From contig JBDRLC010000012.1 of NCBI GenBank assembly GCA_043813305.1, positions 1 to 23,597 on the forward strand: a stretch of DNA of 23,597 nucleotides, written 5' to 3'. A program made the position numbers and the translations under genes. Shown here piece by piece: positions 6,518 to 14,130 of this stretch; position 1 is the first letter of the stretch, and each line of letters begins with the position of its first letter. This stretch comes from JAHIZC01 sp043813305 (lineage in GTDB: Bacteria > Omnitrophota > Gorgyraeia > Gygaellales > Profunditerraquicolaceae). The notes beneath the pieces were generated by a model that was not told the origin of the DNA, made no database searches, and worked only from the letters and a program-made list of their open reading frames with translations.

Positions 6518-7595
6518 CGAATTCCGCAATAAAAACTTAGCCAAAAAACTGGTCAGTAGGATCAAGGGAATTTTTCTAGACGAGAAGATTAATTTTATGG
6601 AAGTCTGCGGAACCCACACGCAGAGTTTTCATAGATTCGGATTGGATGGGCTCTTGCCTGAGAATATCAGGCTGATTTCCGGGCCCGGCTGCCCGGTATG
6701 TGTAAGCCCGCAAGGATATATGGATGCTGCTATCGAACTCTCCCGGAATAAACATGTGATCATTACGACATTCGGCGATATGCTGCGTATCCCCGGAACA
6801 CACTCCAGTTTAGAGAAGGAGAGGGCTAAAGGCGCAAACATCCGTATGGTTTATTCTGCTTATGAAAGTTTAAAAATCGCCCTAAATAATCCCGATAAGC
6901 AGATCGTCTTTTTAGCGGTAGGTTTTGAGACTACCGCACCTACGATCGCCTTAAGTATAATCGCGGCCCAAAAAGCAAAGGTTAGAAATCTATCATTTTT
7001 CTCCTCGCTGAAATTGATCCCTCCGGCGATGGCGTACCTGCTTAAGGACGGGAGATTAAATTTATCCGGATTTATGTGCCCCGGGCATGTCTCAAGTATA
7101 ATCGGTACCAAGCCCTATGAATTTATCGCCAAGAGATATAAAATACCCTGTTGTGTGGCAGGTTTTGAGCCGCTGGATATGTTAGAGGCGATATATCTTC
7201 TGCTAAAACAGGTAATCTCGCAAAGACCAAAAGTAGCAAATCAATATCTGAGGGTAGTCAGGAAGCAGGGTAATCTTAAGGCAAAAAGAATCATCTCTGA
7301 TGTCTTTGGAATATCAGATGCGTTATGGCGGGGATTGGGTAGGATCCCCGATAGCGGCCTGAAGATAAGGGAACAATTTTCTCACCTGGATACAGAAAAA
7401 GTATTTTCTATCGATTATAAACGCTATCCGATAAGCAATAAGCAGAAAAAGTGCAAGTGCGGCGAGATACTAAAAGGTTTGAATTCTCCTCTAGACTGTC
7501 CACTTTTTAAAAAGGCCTGCTCGCCGGATAATCCGATCGGCCCCTGCATGGTATCAACAGAGGGGGCTTGTAATGCCTATTATAAATACCACTAA
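6504..7595 (+). CDS. hypD: Hydrogenase maturation Fe-S protein HypD
   Basis: A 363-residue HypD of normal family length. It has MEVCGTHTQ (Cys35), GPGCPVC (Cys63 and Cys66), the FETTAPT block, PGHVS, and a Cys-rich C-terminal part (KCKCGE, DCPLF, KACSPDNPIGPCMVS, GAC) expected to hold the 4Fe-4S cluster. HypD is the scaffold on which the cyanide and CO ligands are attached to iron, in complex with HypC. The start overlaps hypC by 14 nt, so 1:1 translational coupling is likely. A 51-nt gap follows before the PilZ gene; hypE is 5.5 kb further on. Confidence 0.97.
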   Translation: MKYIDEFRNKNLAKKLVSRIKGIFLDEKINFMEVCGTHTQSFHRFGLDGLLPENIRLISGPGCPVCVSPQGYMDAAIELSRNKHVIITTFGDMLRIPGTHSSLEKERAKGANIRMVYSAYESLKIALNNPDKQIVFLAVGFETTAPTIALSIIAAQKAKVRNLSFFSSLKLIPPAMAYLLKDGRLNLSGFMCPGHVSSIIGTKPYEFIAKRYKIPCCVAGFEPLDMLEAIYLLLKQVISQRPKVANQYLRVVRKQGNLKAKRIISDVFGISDALWRGLGRIPDSGLKIREQFSHLDTEKVFSIDYKRYPISNKQKKCKCGEILKGLNSPLDCPLFKKACSPDNPIGPCMVSTEGACNAYYKYH

Positions 7596-7646
7596 ACTAG
7601 GGGATGATTTTGTAGTACAATATATTCTTGTCAGAGGTATAAGATC

Positions 7647-9602
7647 ATGTCTAGAAAGAAAGAAAATAATGTAGCAGAGCGTAGAAAATACATCAGGCTG
7701 GACACTGTCTTTCCGGTAATGTTTAGGCTGTTGAGCCTTGACGAAAAAGAGATACTATCCGAAGGATTACAGGGTTTTACCAATAGCGTAAGTAAGGGTG
7801 GAATTTGTTTGGTAGTAAATAATCTTACCGAGGACCTTTCCAGGTTTATAACTGACCGTAAGGCTAAACTATCGATAGGTATAGAGTTACCGATAGCCGG
7901 GAGCGTGATTCCCGCCTTAGCCGCAGTTACCTGGTTTCATGCCGCAGCAGATAATCCAAAGAAATATTTTATCGGCTTAAGTTATGAACAGATCAACCCC
8001 GTTCAAAACAGCATGATCATGCGTTATGCCCGCGGAAAAAAATTATTTATTCCGGTGACCATAAGCATAATTATCGTATTAGGGTTGGCGTTAGGGGTGA
8101 ATAGTATCATCAGTCTGAAATTGATCAAGGGGAATAAGGCGCTGGTTAACCAACTGGTTGTAATCGTCCAGGAATCCAGCATTGCCAAGCAGAGGGTAAA
8201 GGAGATAAACAGAGAGGGGGAGGAATTACGGTTAAAGATTGAGACTTTACAGTCACAGATCGAAACCGTTGAAGCGGAAAAGAGCAATCTATCCAAAGAA
8301 GTTGACGTAGAGATTCCGGGAATAGAAAATAAATTAGAGAAGGTGACCGGTTTACTGGAAGAGCTCACCAGAGATAAAAGCTCTTTACAGGAGCAGCTGA
8401 TCAGTCTACAGTATCGAGAGGGAGCGATCACGGAGGAACTATTGCGGTTAGACAAAAAGAAAGCTGCTCTAGAGAAGGCCAACATAGATAAAATGTATCA
8501 GTGGTTGAGAGTCCATCAAAATCCGCGTACAGGTTTAGTGATGAGTTTTGAAGGTGACAATAACCTCAAGGAGATGGCATTTATTTACGACCAGTCTTTG
8601 GCTATGCAGGCGTTTAATTATTTTGCTGATTTCGAGCGGGCAAGCAAGGTGTTGGATTTCTTCCAGAATAAAGCGGATAGAGGAAGAGGGTTGTTCTTAA
8701 ATGCTTATTATGCCAATGACGGCAAGGTGGCTGAATATGCGGTGAATAGCGGGCCGAATATATGGCTGGGTATAGGGGCCATACAATATACATCTAAGGC
8801 TAAAGATACTCGATATCTGGCTTTTGCTGAGGAAATCGCCGAGAGGATTATGGATTTACAGAGCGAGGATAAGGACGGAGGTATTCCCGGCGGGCCGGGT
8901 TTAGAATGGTATTCAACAGAGCATAATCTCGACGCCTACGCATTCTTTAAGATGCTTTATAAGACCACAGGGAAAGAAAGATATCTTGAAGCAAGTGAAA
9001 AGGTATTAAATTGGTTATCGTTACATACTTATGACAATAAGGATGTACCGGTAAAACGCGGCAAGGGAGATTCTACCATTGCTACTGATACATATGCCTG
9101 GTCGCTTGCAAGTCTCGGCCCGGAAAAATTAAATCATTTAGGGATGAACCCGGAAAGAATTATAGAATTCGCTGAGCAGAACTGCGCGGTAGAGACGTCT
9201 TTCTTACGGCCGGAAGGAAAGACTATACAGGTTAAAGGTTTTGACTTTGCCCCGCAGAGAAACCTATCCAGGGGTGGCGTGGTTTCATCGGAATGGACAG
9301 CGCAGATGGTCATCGCTTTTAAGATCATGGCGAAAGACTATTATCAGAAAGGCTTGAAAGCCAAGGCCCACTCTTATGAGATGAAGGCCGATGAATATAT
9401 GTCAGAGTTAAGTAATATGATTATATCCAGTCCCTCCCCCTCCGGACAAGGAGAAAGCTGTCTGCCTTACGCAACACAGGATTCCGTAGATACCGGGCAC
9501 GGATGGAAGACTCCCGAGGGCAAGTCTACAGGTTCTGTGGCTGCTACAGCGTATACTATTTTTGCTTATTATAATTATAATCCTCTGGAATTAACGGAAT
9601 GA
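7647..9602 (+). CDS. PilZ - transmembrane - coiled coil - alpha/alpha-barrel protein
   Basis: A 651-residue multidomain envelope protein. Residues about 10-128 are a PilZ domain with the c-di-GMP motifs ERRKYIR (11-17) and NSVSKGG (46-52). Residues about 132-152 form one transmembrane helix. Residues about 160-285 are a long coiled coil rich in Glu, Lys and Leu. Residues about 285-650 look like an alpha/alpha six-hairpin toroid, with repeated helical pairs such as YDQSLAMQAFNYFADFERA, GPNIWLGIGAIQY and NLDAYAFFKMLYKTTG. The last domain recalls glycoside hydrolases or epimerases of that fold, but I cannot name catalytic residues. Topology suggests a cytosolic c-di-GMP sensor and an outward C-terminal domain. 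The gene ends in an ATGA overlap with the glycosylase gene. Confidence 0.75.
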   Translation: MSRKKENNVAERRKYIRLDTVFPVMFRLLSLDEKEILSEGLQGFTNSVSKGGICLVVNNLTEDLSRFITDRKAKLSIGIELPIAGSVIPALAAVTWFHAAADNPKKYFIGLSYEQINPVQNSMIMRYARGKKLFIPVTISIIIVLGLALGVNSIISLKLIKGNKALVNQLVVIVQESSIAKQRVKEINREGEELRLKIETLQSQIETVEAEKSNLSKEVDVEIPGIENKLEKVTGLLEELTRDKSSLQEQLISLQYREGAITEELLRLDKKKAALEKANIDKMYQWLRVHQNPRTGLVMSFEGDNNLKEMAFIYDQSLAMQAFNYFADFERASKVLDFFQNKADRGRGLFLNAYYANDGKVAEYAVNSGPNIWLGIGAIQYTSKAKDTRYLAFAEEIAERIMDLQSEDKDGGIPGGPGLEWYSTEHNLDAYAFFKMLYKTTGKERYLEASEKVLNWLSLHTYDNKDVPVKRGKGDSTIATDTYAWSLASLGPEKLNHLGMNPERIIEFAEQNCAVETSFLRPEGKTIQVKGFDFAPQRNLSRGGVVSSEWTAQMVIAFKIMAKDYYQKGLKAKAHSYEMKADEYMSELSNMIISSPSPSGQGESCLPYATQDSVDTGHGWKTPEGKSTGSVAATAYTIFAYYNYNPLELTE

Positions 9603-10282
9603 GATTGACTCTCAATTCATTTTATCAAAGACTTTATTCTCATTTTGGCCCGCAGGATTGGTGGCCGGCAGATAGCCCCTTTGAAGTGATCATCGGAGCG
9701 ATCCTCACCCAGAATACAAACTGGTTGAATGTGGAGAGGGCGATAGACAACCTCAGGAGAAATAAAGCTTTAACTTTTTCAGGGCTTAACAATCTGCCTC
9801 TTAAAAAAATGGCTTCATTGATCCGGCCTGCAGGATACTACAATATTAAGGCAAAGCGTCTTAAGGAATTTCTGAGATTTTTTTCTCAGTGCTATAGAGC
9901 GAATTTGAAAAAGATGTCTGAAGAAGAAATGAATGCATTGAGAGTAAAGCTGCTTTCGGTAAAAGGTATCGGCCCTGAAACCGCTGATTCAATATTGCTC
10001 TATGCCCTGAATAAAAGGATATTCGTTGTCGATGCCTACACAAAAAGAATACTCTCCCGGCACGGCCTGATCAAAGAGGATGCATCTTATGACCAGATAC
10101 AAAATTTATTTATGAGAGATCTCAAAAATAATCTACACCACGTTAGAAATTCCAAATCTCATAGAAAGAATATTTCTAACGAGGTAAAGCTGTTTAATGA
10201 ATATCATGCGCTTCTTGTAAGATTGGGCAAAGAATATTGTCTTAAAAAGAAACCACGGTGCGAAACATGTCCTTTAAAATAA
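9599..10282 (+). CDS. HhH-GPD DNA glycosylase, endonuclease III-related (MagIII-like)
   Basis: A 227-residue helix-hairpin-helix DNA glycosylase. WWPADSPFEVIIGAILTQNT (21-40) and RPAGYYNIKAKRL (76-88) resemble the endonuclease III-related group that includes Helicobacter pylori 3-methyladenine glycosylase MagIII. The HhH-GPD stretch VKGIGPETAD (121-130) ends in VVDAYTKR with catalytic Asp145. The position of the endonuclease III Schiff-base Lys is Glu127, so a monofunctional glycosylase without AP-lyase activity is expected. The C-terminus has only three of four Fe-S cysteines (Cys214-X6-Cys221-X2-Cys224) before the stop; the fourth lies in the -1 frame (see findings). The gene overlaps its upstream and downstream neighbours. 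Confidence 0.85.
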   Translation: MRLTLNSFYQRLYSHFGPQDWWPADSPFEVIIGAILTQNTNWLNVERAIDNLRRNKALTFSGLNNLPLKKMASLIRPAGYYNIKAKRLKEFLRFFSQCYRANLKKMSEEEMNALRVKLLSVKGIGPETADSILLYALNKRIFVVDAYTKRILSRHGLIKEDASYDQIQNLFMRDLKNNLHHVRNSKSHRKNISNEVKLFNEYHALLVRLGKEYCLKKKPRCETCPLK

Positions 10283-10968
10283 GCTGCAGATCACTTATTT
10301 TATTACTAGTTACTATTTACGCGTTACTAGTTACTAATTCCCAAGCCGCGCCATGCTACGGAACGACTATGCCTAAGGAGCATAAGTTTTTCGCGGGTTA
10401 CGAGAGCCACGCAATTTTTAAAAGATATCTGAAGAATGAAATGGGCAAGATAAGAAGCACGCAGCATTTTCTCCTTGTATCCTATGGTTTATCTGACTGG
10501 TTCTCTATCGATCTAAAAGTCGGCGCAGGCAACATCAAACAAAATCCTCCGGCATCAGACGAAGTGGATTATAGAACCAATTTTGCCGGCGGCTATGGTT
10601 TGAGGGTGAAGTTTTATGAGAAAGAGAGAGCAAAAGCTGTATTCGGTTTTCAGCATATCAGCGTACATCCCCGCTCAACTCATCTGGGAAACAACAAGCA
10701 TCAGGCAGTGCTTGATGATTGGCAGGTATCTCTCCTGGCCTCCTATGATTTTAGCAAATTAACTTCGTATCTCGGGACTAGGTGGTCGAGAGTCGATTAT
10801 ATACATTGGAATATCGGCAATCGAAACCGTGTGATGTCCGATATGACTAAAGAGATCGGTTTGATTTTCGGGATAGACTTGCCTATCGCAAAAAAAGTAC
10901 GGCTTAATCTGGAAGGTCAGGTTCTGGATAGCGAGGCATTATCTTTTAGCGTGATTTACGATTTTTAA
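10267..10968 (+). CDS. Small outer-membrane beta-barrel-like protein with signal peptide
   Basis: A 233-residue protein with a typical signal peptide: a basic start, then LILLLVTIYALLVT, with likely cleavage near NSQA-AP. The mature part shows alternating amphipathic strands (HFLLVSYGLSDWFSIDLKVG, GGYGLRVKFYEK, WQVSLLASYDF, VRLNLEGQVL) and ends SFSVIYDF. A terminal Phe preceded by alternating hydrophobics is the usual BAM-recognition signature of outer-membrane barrels. It is therefore probably a small barrel of unknown cargo. The signal-peptide core contains an in-frame 21-nt duplication. The ATG at 10267 is preferred; the ribosome site is weak and it lies inside the end of the glycosylase gene. 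The M20 gene starts 4 nt after the stop. Confidence 0.65.
   Translation: MSFKISCRSLILLLVTIYALLVTNSQAAPCYGTTMPKEHKFFAGYESHAIFKRYLKNEMGKIRSTQHFLLVSYGLSDWFSIDLKVGAGNIKQNPPASDEVDYRTNFAGGYGLRVKFYEKERAKAVFGFQHISVHPRSTHLGNNKHQAVLDDWQVSLLASYDFSKLTSYLGTRWSRVDYIHWNIGNRNRVMSDMTKEIGLIFGIDLPIAKKVRLNLEGQVLDSEALSFSVIYDF
10303..10336 (+). repeat. 21-nt in-frame tandem duplication in a signal peptide
   Basis: TTACTAGTTACTA occurs at 10303-10315 and again at 10324-10336, exactly 21 nt (7 codons) apart. It encodes the repeated LLVT segments in the hydrophobic core of the outer-membrane protein's signal peptide (LLVTIYA-LLVTNSQ). Confidence 0.85.
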
Positions 10969-10972
10969 ATAA

Positions 10973-12133
10973 ATGATAAATAAAAACAGGCTTATTAGAC
11001 TTACTCAGAAATTGATCCGGATAAAATCCGAGAATCCCCCGGGAGACGAATCACGGATCGCTGCTTATATAAAGGAGTATTTTGAAAAATTAGGCCTTGA
11101 GCCCAGGATCTACGAATTCAAAAAGAAGCGTTCGAATATAGTTGTTAGTCTGAAAGGCAAGAATGCAAAACATTCATTACTGATTACTCCGCATCTGGAT
11201 ACAGTGCCTGCCGGGAGGAGTTGGAAATCGGATCCTTTTGGCGCTAAGATAAAAAAAAATAGAATTTACGGTTTGGGAGCCACAGATTGCAAAGGCAATC
11301 TTGCCTGTGCGCTAGAGGCAATAAGCAGCCTGCTCGAAGATAGTATGGCTTTAGATTATGATCTGATTTTTGCTGCTACCGCTGATGAAGAAACCGGATC
11401 AAGTTTAGGTTTAGTGCCTTTGTTGGGTAATGGTATATTAAATCCGGATGCAGCGGTGATATTAGATTCTGATAATTGCGATATCATCATCACTCAAAAG
11501 GGGCTGATTCACCTTAAAGTAAAACTGCAGGGTAAGCGGGCCCACGGAGCCTATCCATCCAGGGGGATTAATGCCGTAGATCTCGCTGGAGATATTATCA
11601 AAGACTTGAAATCGCATAGATTCACTTACAGAAAGAATAAATACCTGAAACCGCCTACCGTTAATACGGGTACGATTCGAGGCGGAGACAAGGTGAATAT
11701 AGTGGCGGATTGGTGTGAATTTGAATTGGATTTTAGATTCCTGCCAGGAACTCAAGCGAATCAGGTATTAAAGCAAATCAGATGCATAGTCAATAAATAT
11801 ATTAAGAAATATTTCCGTCATAAAACAAGCTACTCAAATGCCGTTAAATTTGAGATTGAGAATATTCAAAAACCTTATTACATAAACGAAAGACACTCTC
11901 TGGTCAGGGGTCTCTTAAGAGCGATGAAGGTTTTGAGGGTAAAGGGGATAATCAAGGGATCTGAAGGCGCTACGGTAATCACTTTTTTCCAAGACAAAAA
12001 AATTCCCGCGGTTGCTACCGGTTTTGGTTCCAGGGGTTGTGCCCATGTTGCGAACGAATATGCCAATATTGATAATCTTTTTAAAGGGGCGAGGGTTTTA
12101 GAGGAATTTCTGAAAAATTATACTTTCAACTAA
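10973..12133 (+). CDS. M20-family zinc metallohydrolase (ArgE/DapE type)
   Basis: A 386-residue di-zinc M20 peptidase/deacylase of usual family length. Visible ligands and catalytic residues are PHLDTVP (His74, Asp76), GATDCKG (Asp105 bridging), ADEETGS (Glu139 catalytic, Glu140 metal), LDSDN (Asp165/167) and a late His in RGCAHVANEY. The central lid/dimerisation domain begins about residue 180 with KVKLQGKRAHGAYP. The family includes acetylornithine deacetylase, succinyl-diaminopimelate desuccinylase and peptidases; nothing in the neighbourhood fixes the substrate, so no gene symbol is given. No signal peptide is seen, so it is cytosolic. Confidence 0.85.
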   Translation: MINKNRLIRLTQKLIRIKSENPPGDESRIAAYIKEYFEKLGLEPRIYEFKKKRSNIVVSLKGKNAKHSLLITPHLDTVPAGRSWKSDPFGAKIKKNRIYGLGATDCKGNLACALEAISSLLEDSMALDYDLIFAATADEETGSSLGLVPLLGNGILNPDAAVILDSDNCDIIITQKGLIHLKVKLQGKRAHGAYPSRGINAVDLAGDIIKDLKSHRFTYRKNKYLKPPTVNTGTIRGGDKVNIVADWCEFELDFRFLPGTQANQVLKQIRCIVNKYIKKYFRHKTSYSNAVKFEIENIQKPYYINERHSLVRGLLRAMKVLRVKGIIKGSEGATVITFFQDKKIPAVATGFGSRGCAHVANEYANIDNLFKGARVLEEFLKNYTFN

Positions 12134-12153
12134 CTAAACAAGAAAGGTGTGAT

Positions 12154-13122
12154 ATGGAAAAAATTAAGATCTTGAAAAGACCGAAATTAAAGAATCCTTA
12201 CTTGATCGTAGCCTGGCCGGGTATGGGAGAGGTCGCATTTAAGTCCGTTAGCTATTTGATCGAAAGCCTCAAAGCGGAAGAGTTCGCCGAGGTCCTCCCC
12301 GAAGATTTCTTCTATCTGACTGGCAGCACCATTCACGCAGGAGTGGTAGACAGACCGGTGCTTCCCAAGAGCAGATTCTTCTATTGGAAGAATAAGACCG
12401 GCAAGAACGATCTGATACTATTCTTGAGTACTGCCCAACCGGATTTAGCCAAAGCAGAAGAATATTCCAAAAGAGTTCTTGATCTTGCCAAACAATTTAA
12501 AGCGCAGAGGATCATCAGTTTTGCTTCTATGCCTCAGCCAATCGAACATACTCAGGATCCGGCAGTATGGTGTGCTGCTACCTCAATAGATATCACCAAC
12601 AGCTTAAAAAAATATAATTTTCGTGTTCTATCCGAAGGCCAGATAAGCGGTATGAACGGATTATTCCTGGCGATCGCTAAAAGTTGCGGTTTTAAAGGAT
12701 TTTGCCTGCTCGGAGAGATACCGCTTTATACAATACAGATTGAGAATCCCAGGGCTTGCCTGGCGATATTAAATGCCCTGGGCAGGATATTAAACATCCA
12801 GCTTGACTTTAGTAAGCTCGAAGAACAGATACATAATATAGAGAGTGATATTAATAAACTGCTGGAATATCTTAAGATCGGCGCTCATGGCCAGGGCCCG
12901 ATCGGCGAAGAGGAGATGGAGAGGCTGAAGAAGGCCCTCGGGCAGCTTACCAAGCTTCCTCTATCGGTAAAGGATAAGATCGAAAAACTTTTTCTCCAGG
13001 CAAAGACGGATATTGCTCAAGCCAATGAACTGAAGATTGAACTTGATAAATGGAATGTATATAAGGATTACGAAGATAGATTCCTCGATCTGTTTAAGAA
13101 GGCGAAGGATAAAGAGAGTTGA
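12154..13122 (+). CDS. PAC2-family protein
   Basis: A 322-residue protein with a PAC2 (proteasome-assembly-chaperone-like) domain in residues about 1-215: NPYLIVAWPGMGEVAFKSV near the start, then RIISFASMP, GQISGMNG and CLLGEIPLY. The C-terminal 100 or so residues are predicted helical and charged (EEEMERLKKALGQL onward), possibly coiled coil. In bacteria the function of PAC2 proteins is not established. The gene shares one base with hypE (TGATG), so the two are tightly coupled; this pairing is the only clue to a role. The ATG at 12154 follows an AAAGGTG ribosome site. Confidence 0.8.
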   Translation: MEKIKILKRPKLKNPYLIVAWPGMGEVAFKSVSYLIESLKAEEFAEVLPEDFFYLTGSTIHAGVVDRPVLPKSRFFYWKNKTGKNDLILFLSTAQPDLAKAEEYSKRVLDLAKQFKAQRIISFASMPQPIEHTQDPAVWCAATSIDITNSLKKYNFRVLSEGQISGMNGLFLAIAKSCGFKGFCLLGEIPLYTIQIENPRACLAILNALGRILNIQLDFSKLEEQIHNIESDINKLLEYLKIGAHGQGPIGEEEMERLKKALGQLTKLPLSVKDKIEKLFLQAKTDIAQANELKIELDKWNVYKDYEDRFLDLFKKAKDKES

Positions 13123-14129
13123 TGACAAATCAGAAGATTTTACTCAGTCATGGCGGTGGTGGCAGTTTGATGCATGGGCTGATTAAGAGTCTCTTGCTTA
13201 AGAGGCTCAATAATCCTATTCTTAGAGAATTAGCCGATAGCGCTTTGATAGATTACAAGGATAAAATTGCCTTCACTACTGATTCATTCGTGGTCAATCC
13301 TTTAAGTTTCTCCGGCGGGGATATCGGGAAGCTTGCTGTCTGCGGTACGATTAATGATTTAGTGATGTCGGGGGCTAGGCCCGAATATCTCTCATTGGCT
13401 CTGATTCTAGAAGAGGGCTTGGATCTCAAGGTCTTAGAGAAGATAGTTGATTCTATTGCTCTTAATGCTAAGAGGGCAGGCGTCTATTTTGTTACCGGAG
13501 ATCTCAAGGTCGTTGAACGCGGAGCAGCCGATAAGATATTTATTAATACCGCCGGAATAGGAAGAGTTATAAAGCCTAAGAGCCTAAGTGTGAAGAATAT
13601 TAAGCCGGATGATTCATTAATTGTCACCGGAGAAATCGGCCAACACGGCCTGGCAGTCTTAGTAAAAAGAAAAGAGCTGGATATGGAATTTAACATAAAA
13701 AGCGATTGTGCCGCTTTATCTGATTTGATTATCCCGGTGCTCAAGCAAACAGATGCGATAAAATTTATGCGCGACCCTACCAGGGGCGGTCTTGCCACTA
13801 CCTTAAATGAGATCGCGCAAAGCTCTAACCACGGTATTATTATCGAAGAGAAAAGCATCCCTATATCGACAAAAGTAAGAGCGGCCTGCGAGTTGTTAGG
13901 CATCGATCCTCTGTATGTTGCTAACGAAGGCAGGGCATTAATAGTAGTGGGAAAGAATTCAGCAAAAAAAGTCTTAGGGTTATTAAAAAAACATCCTTTA
14001 GGAAAGAACGCCCGGATCATCGGTAAGGTTGTTAAAGCGCCAAGGAAATCGGTGATCCTGAATACTGCTTTGGGCACCCAGCGTATCGTAGATATGTTGA
14101 GTGCCGAACCCTTGCCGAGAATCTGTTAA
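13122..14129 (+). CDS. hypE: Hydrogenase maturation protein HypE
   Basis: A 335-residue HypE of normal length. The start LLSHGGGGSLMHGLI has the ATP-binding Gly-rich loop, and the middle has AFTTDSFVVNP, GTINDLVMSGARP, MRDPTRGGLATTLNEIA and VANEGRALIVV. The chain ends exactly in PRIC: the C-terminal Cys is the one carbamoylated by HypF and dehydrated to thiocyanate by HypE using ATP. HypE then passes cyanide to the HypC-HypD complex. The ATG at 13122 overlaps the PAC2 stop by one base. It is separated from hypF, hypC and hypD by five genes, all in the same orientation. Confidence 0.97.
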   Translation: MTNQKILLSHGGGGSLMHGLIKSLLLKRLNNPILRELADSALIDYKDKIAFTTDSFVVNPLSFSGGDIGKLAVCGTINDLVMSGARPEYLSLALILEEGLDLKVLEKIVDSIALNAKRAGVYFVTGDLKVVERGAADKIFINTAGIGRVIKPKSLSVKNIKPDDSLIVTGEIGQHGLAVLVKRKELDMEFNIKSDCAALSDLIIPVLKQTDAIKFMRDPTRGGLATTLNEIAQSSNHGIIIEEKSIPISTKVRAACELLGIDPLYVANEGRALIVVGKNSAKKVLGLLKKHPLGKNARIIGKVVKAPRKSVILNTALGTQRIVDMLSAEPLPRIC

Positions 14130-14130
14130 A

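Noticed and set aside
8024..8485. Minus-strand frame of 153 residues
   Set aside because: It is the antisense shadow of the coiled-coil region of the PilZ protein, with Ser-rich text and no ribosome site.
9430..9470. Low-complexity SPSPSGQGESC stretch in the PilZ protein as an inserted repeat
   Set aside because: The C-rich stretch looks like small elements seen elsewhere, but only a very short inverted repeat can be drawn and no second copy exists in the window.
13484..14077. Minus-strand frame of 197 residues
   Set aside because: It lies entirely antisense to the well-conserved hypE and shows no family motif; it is a shadow frame.
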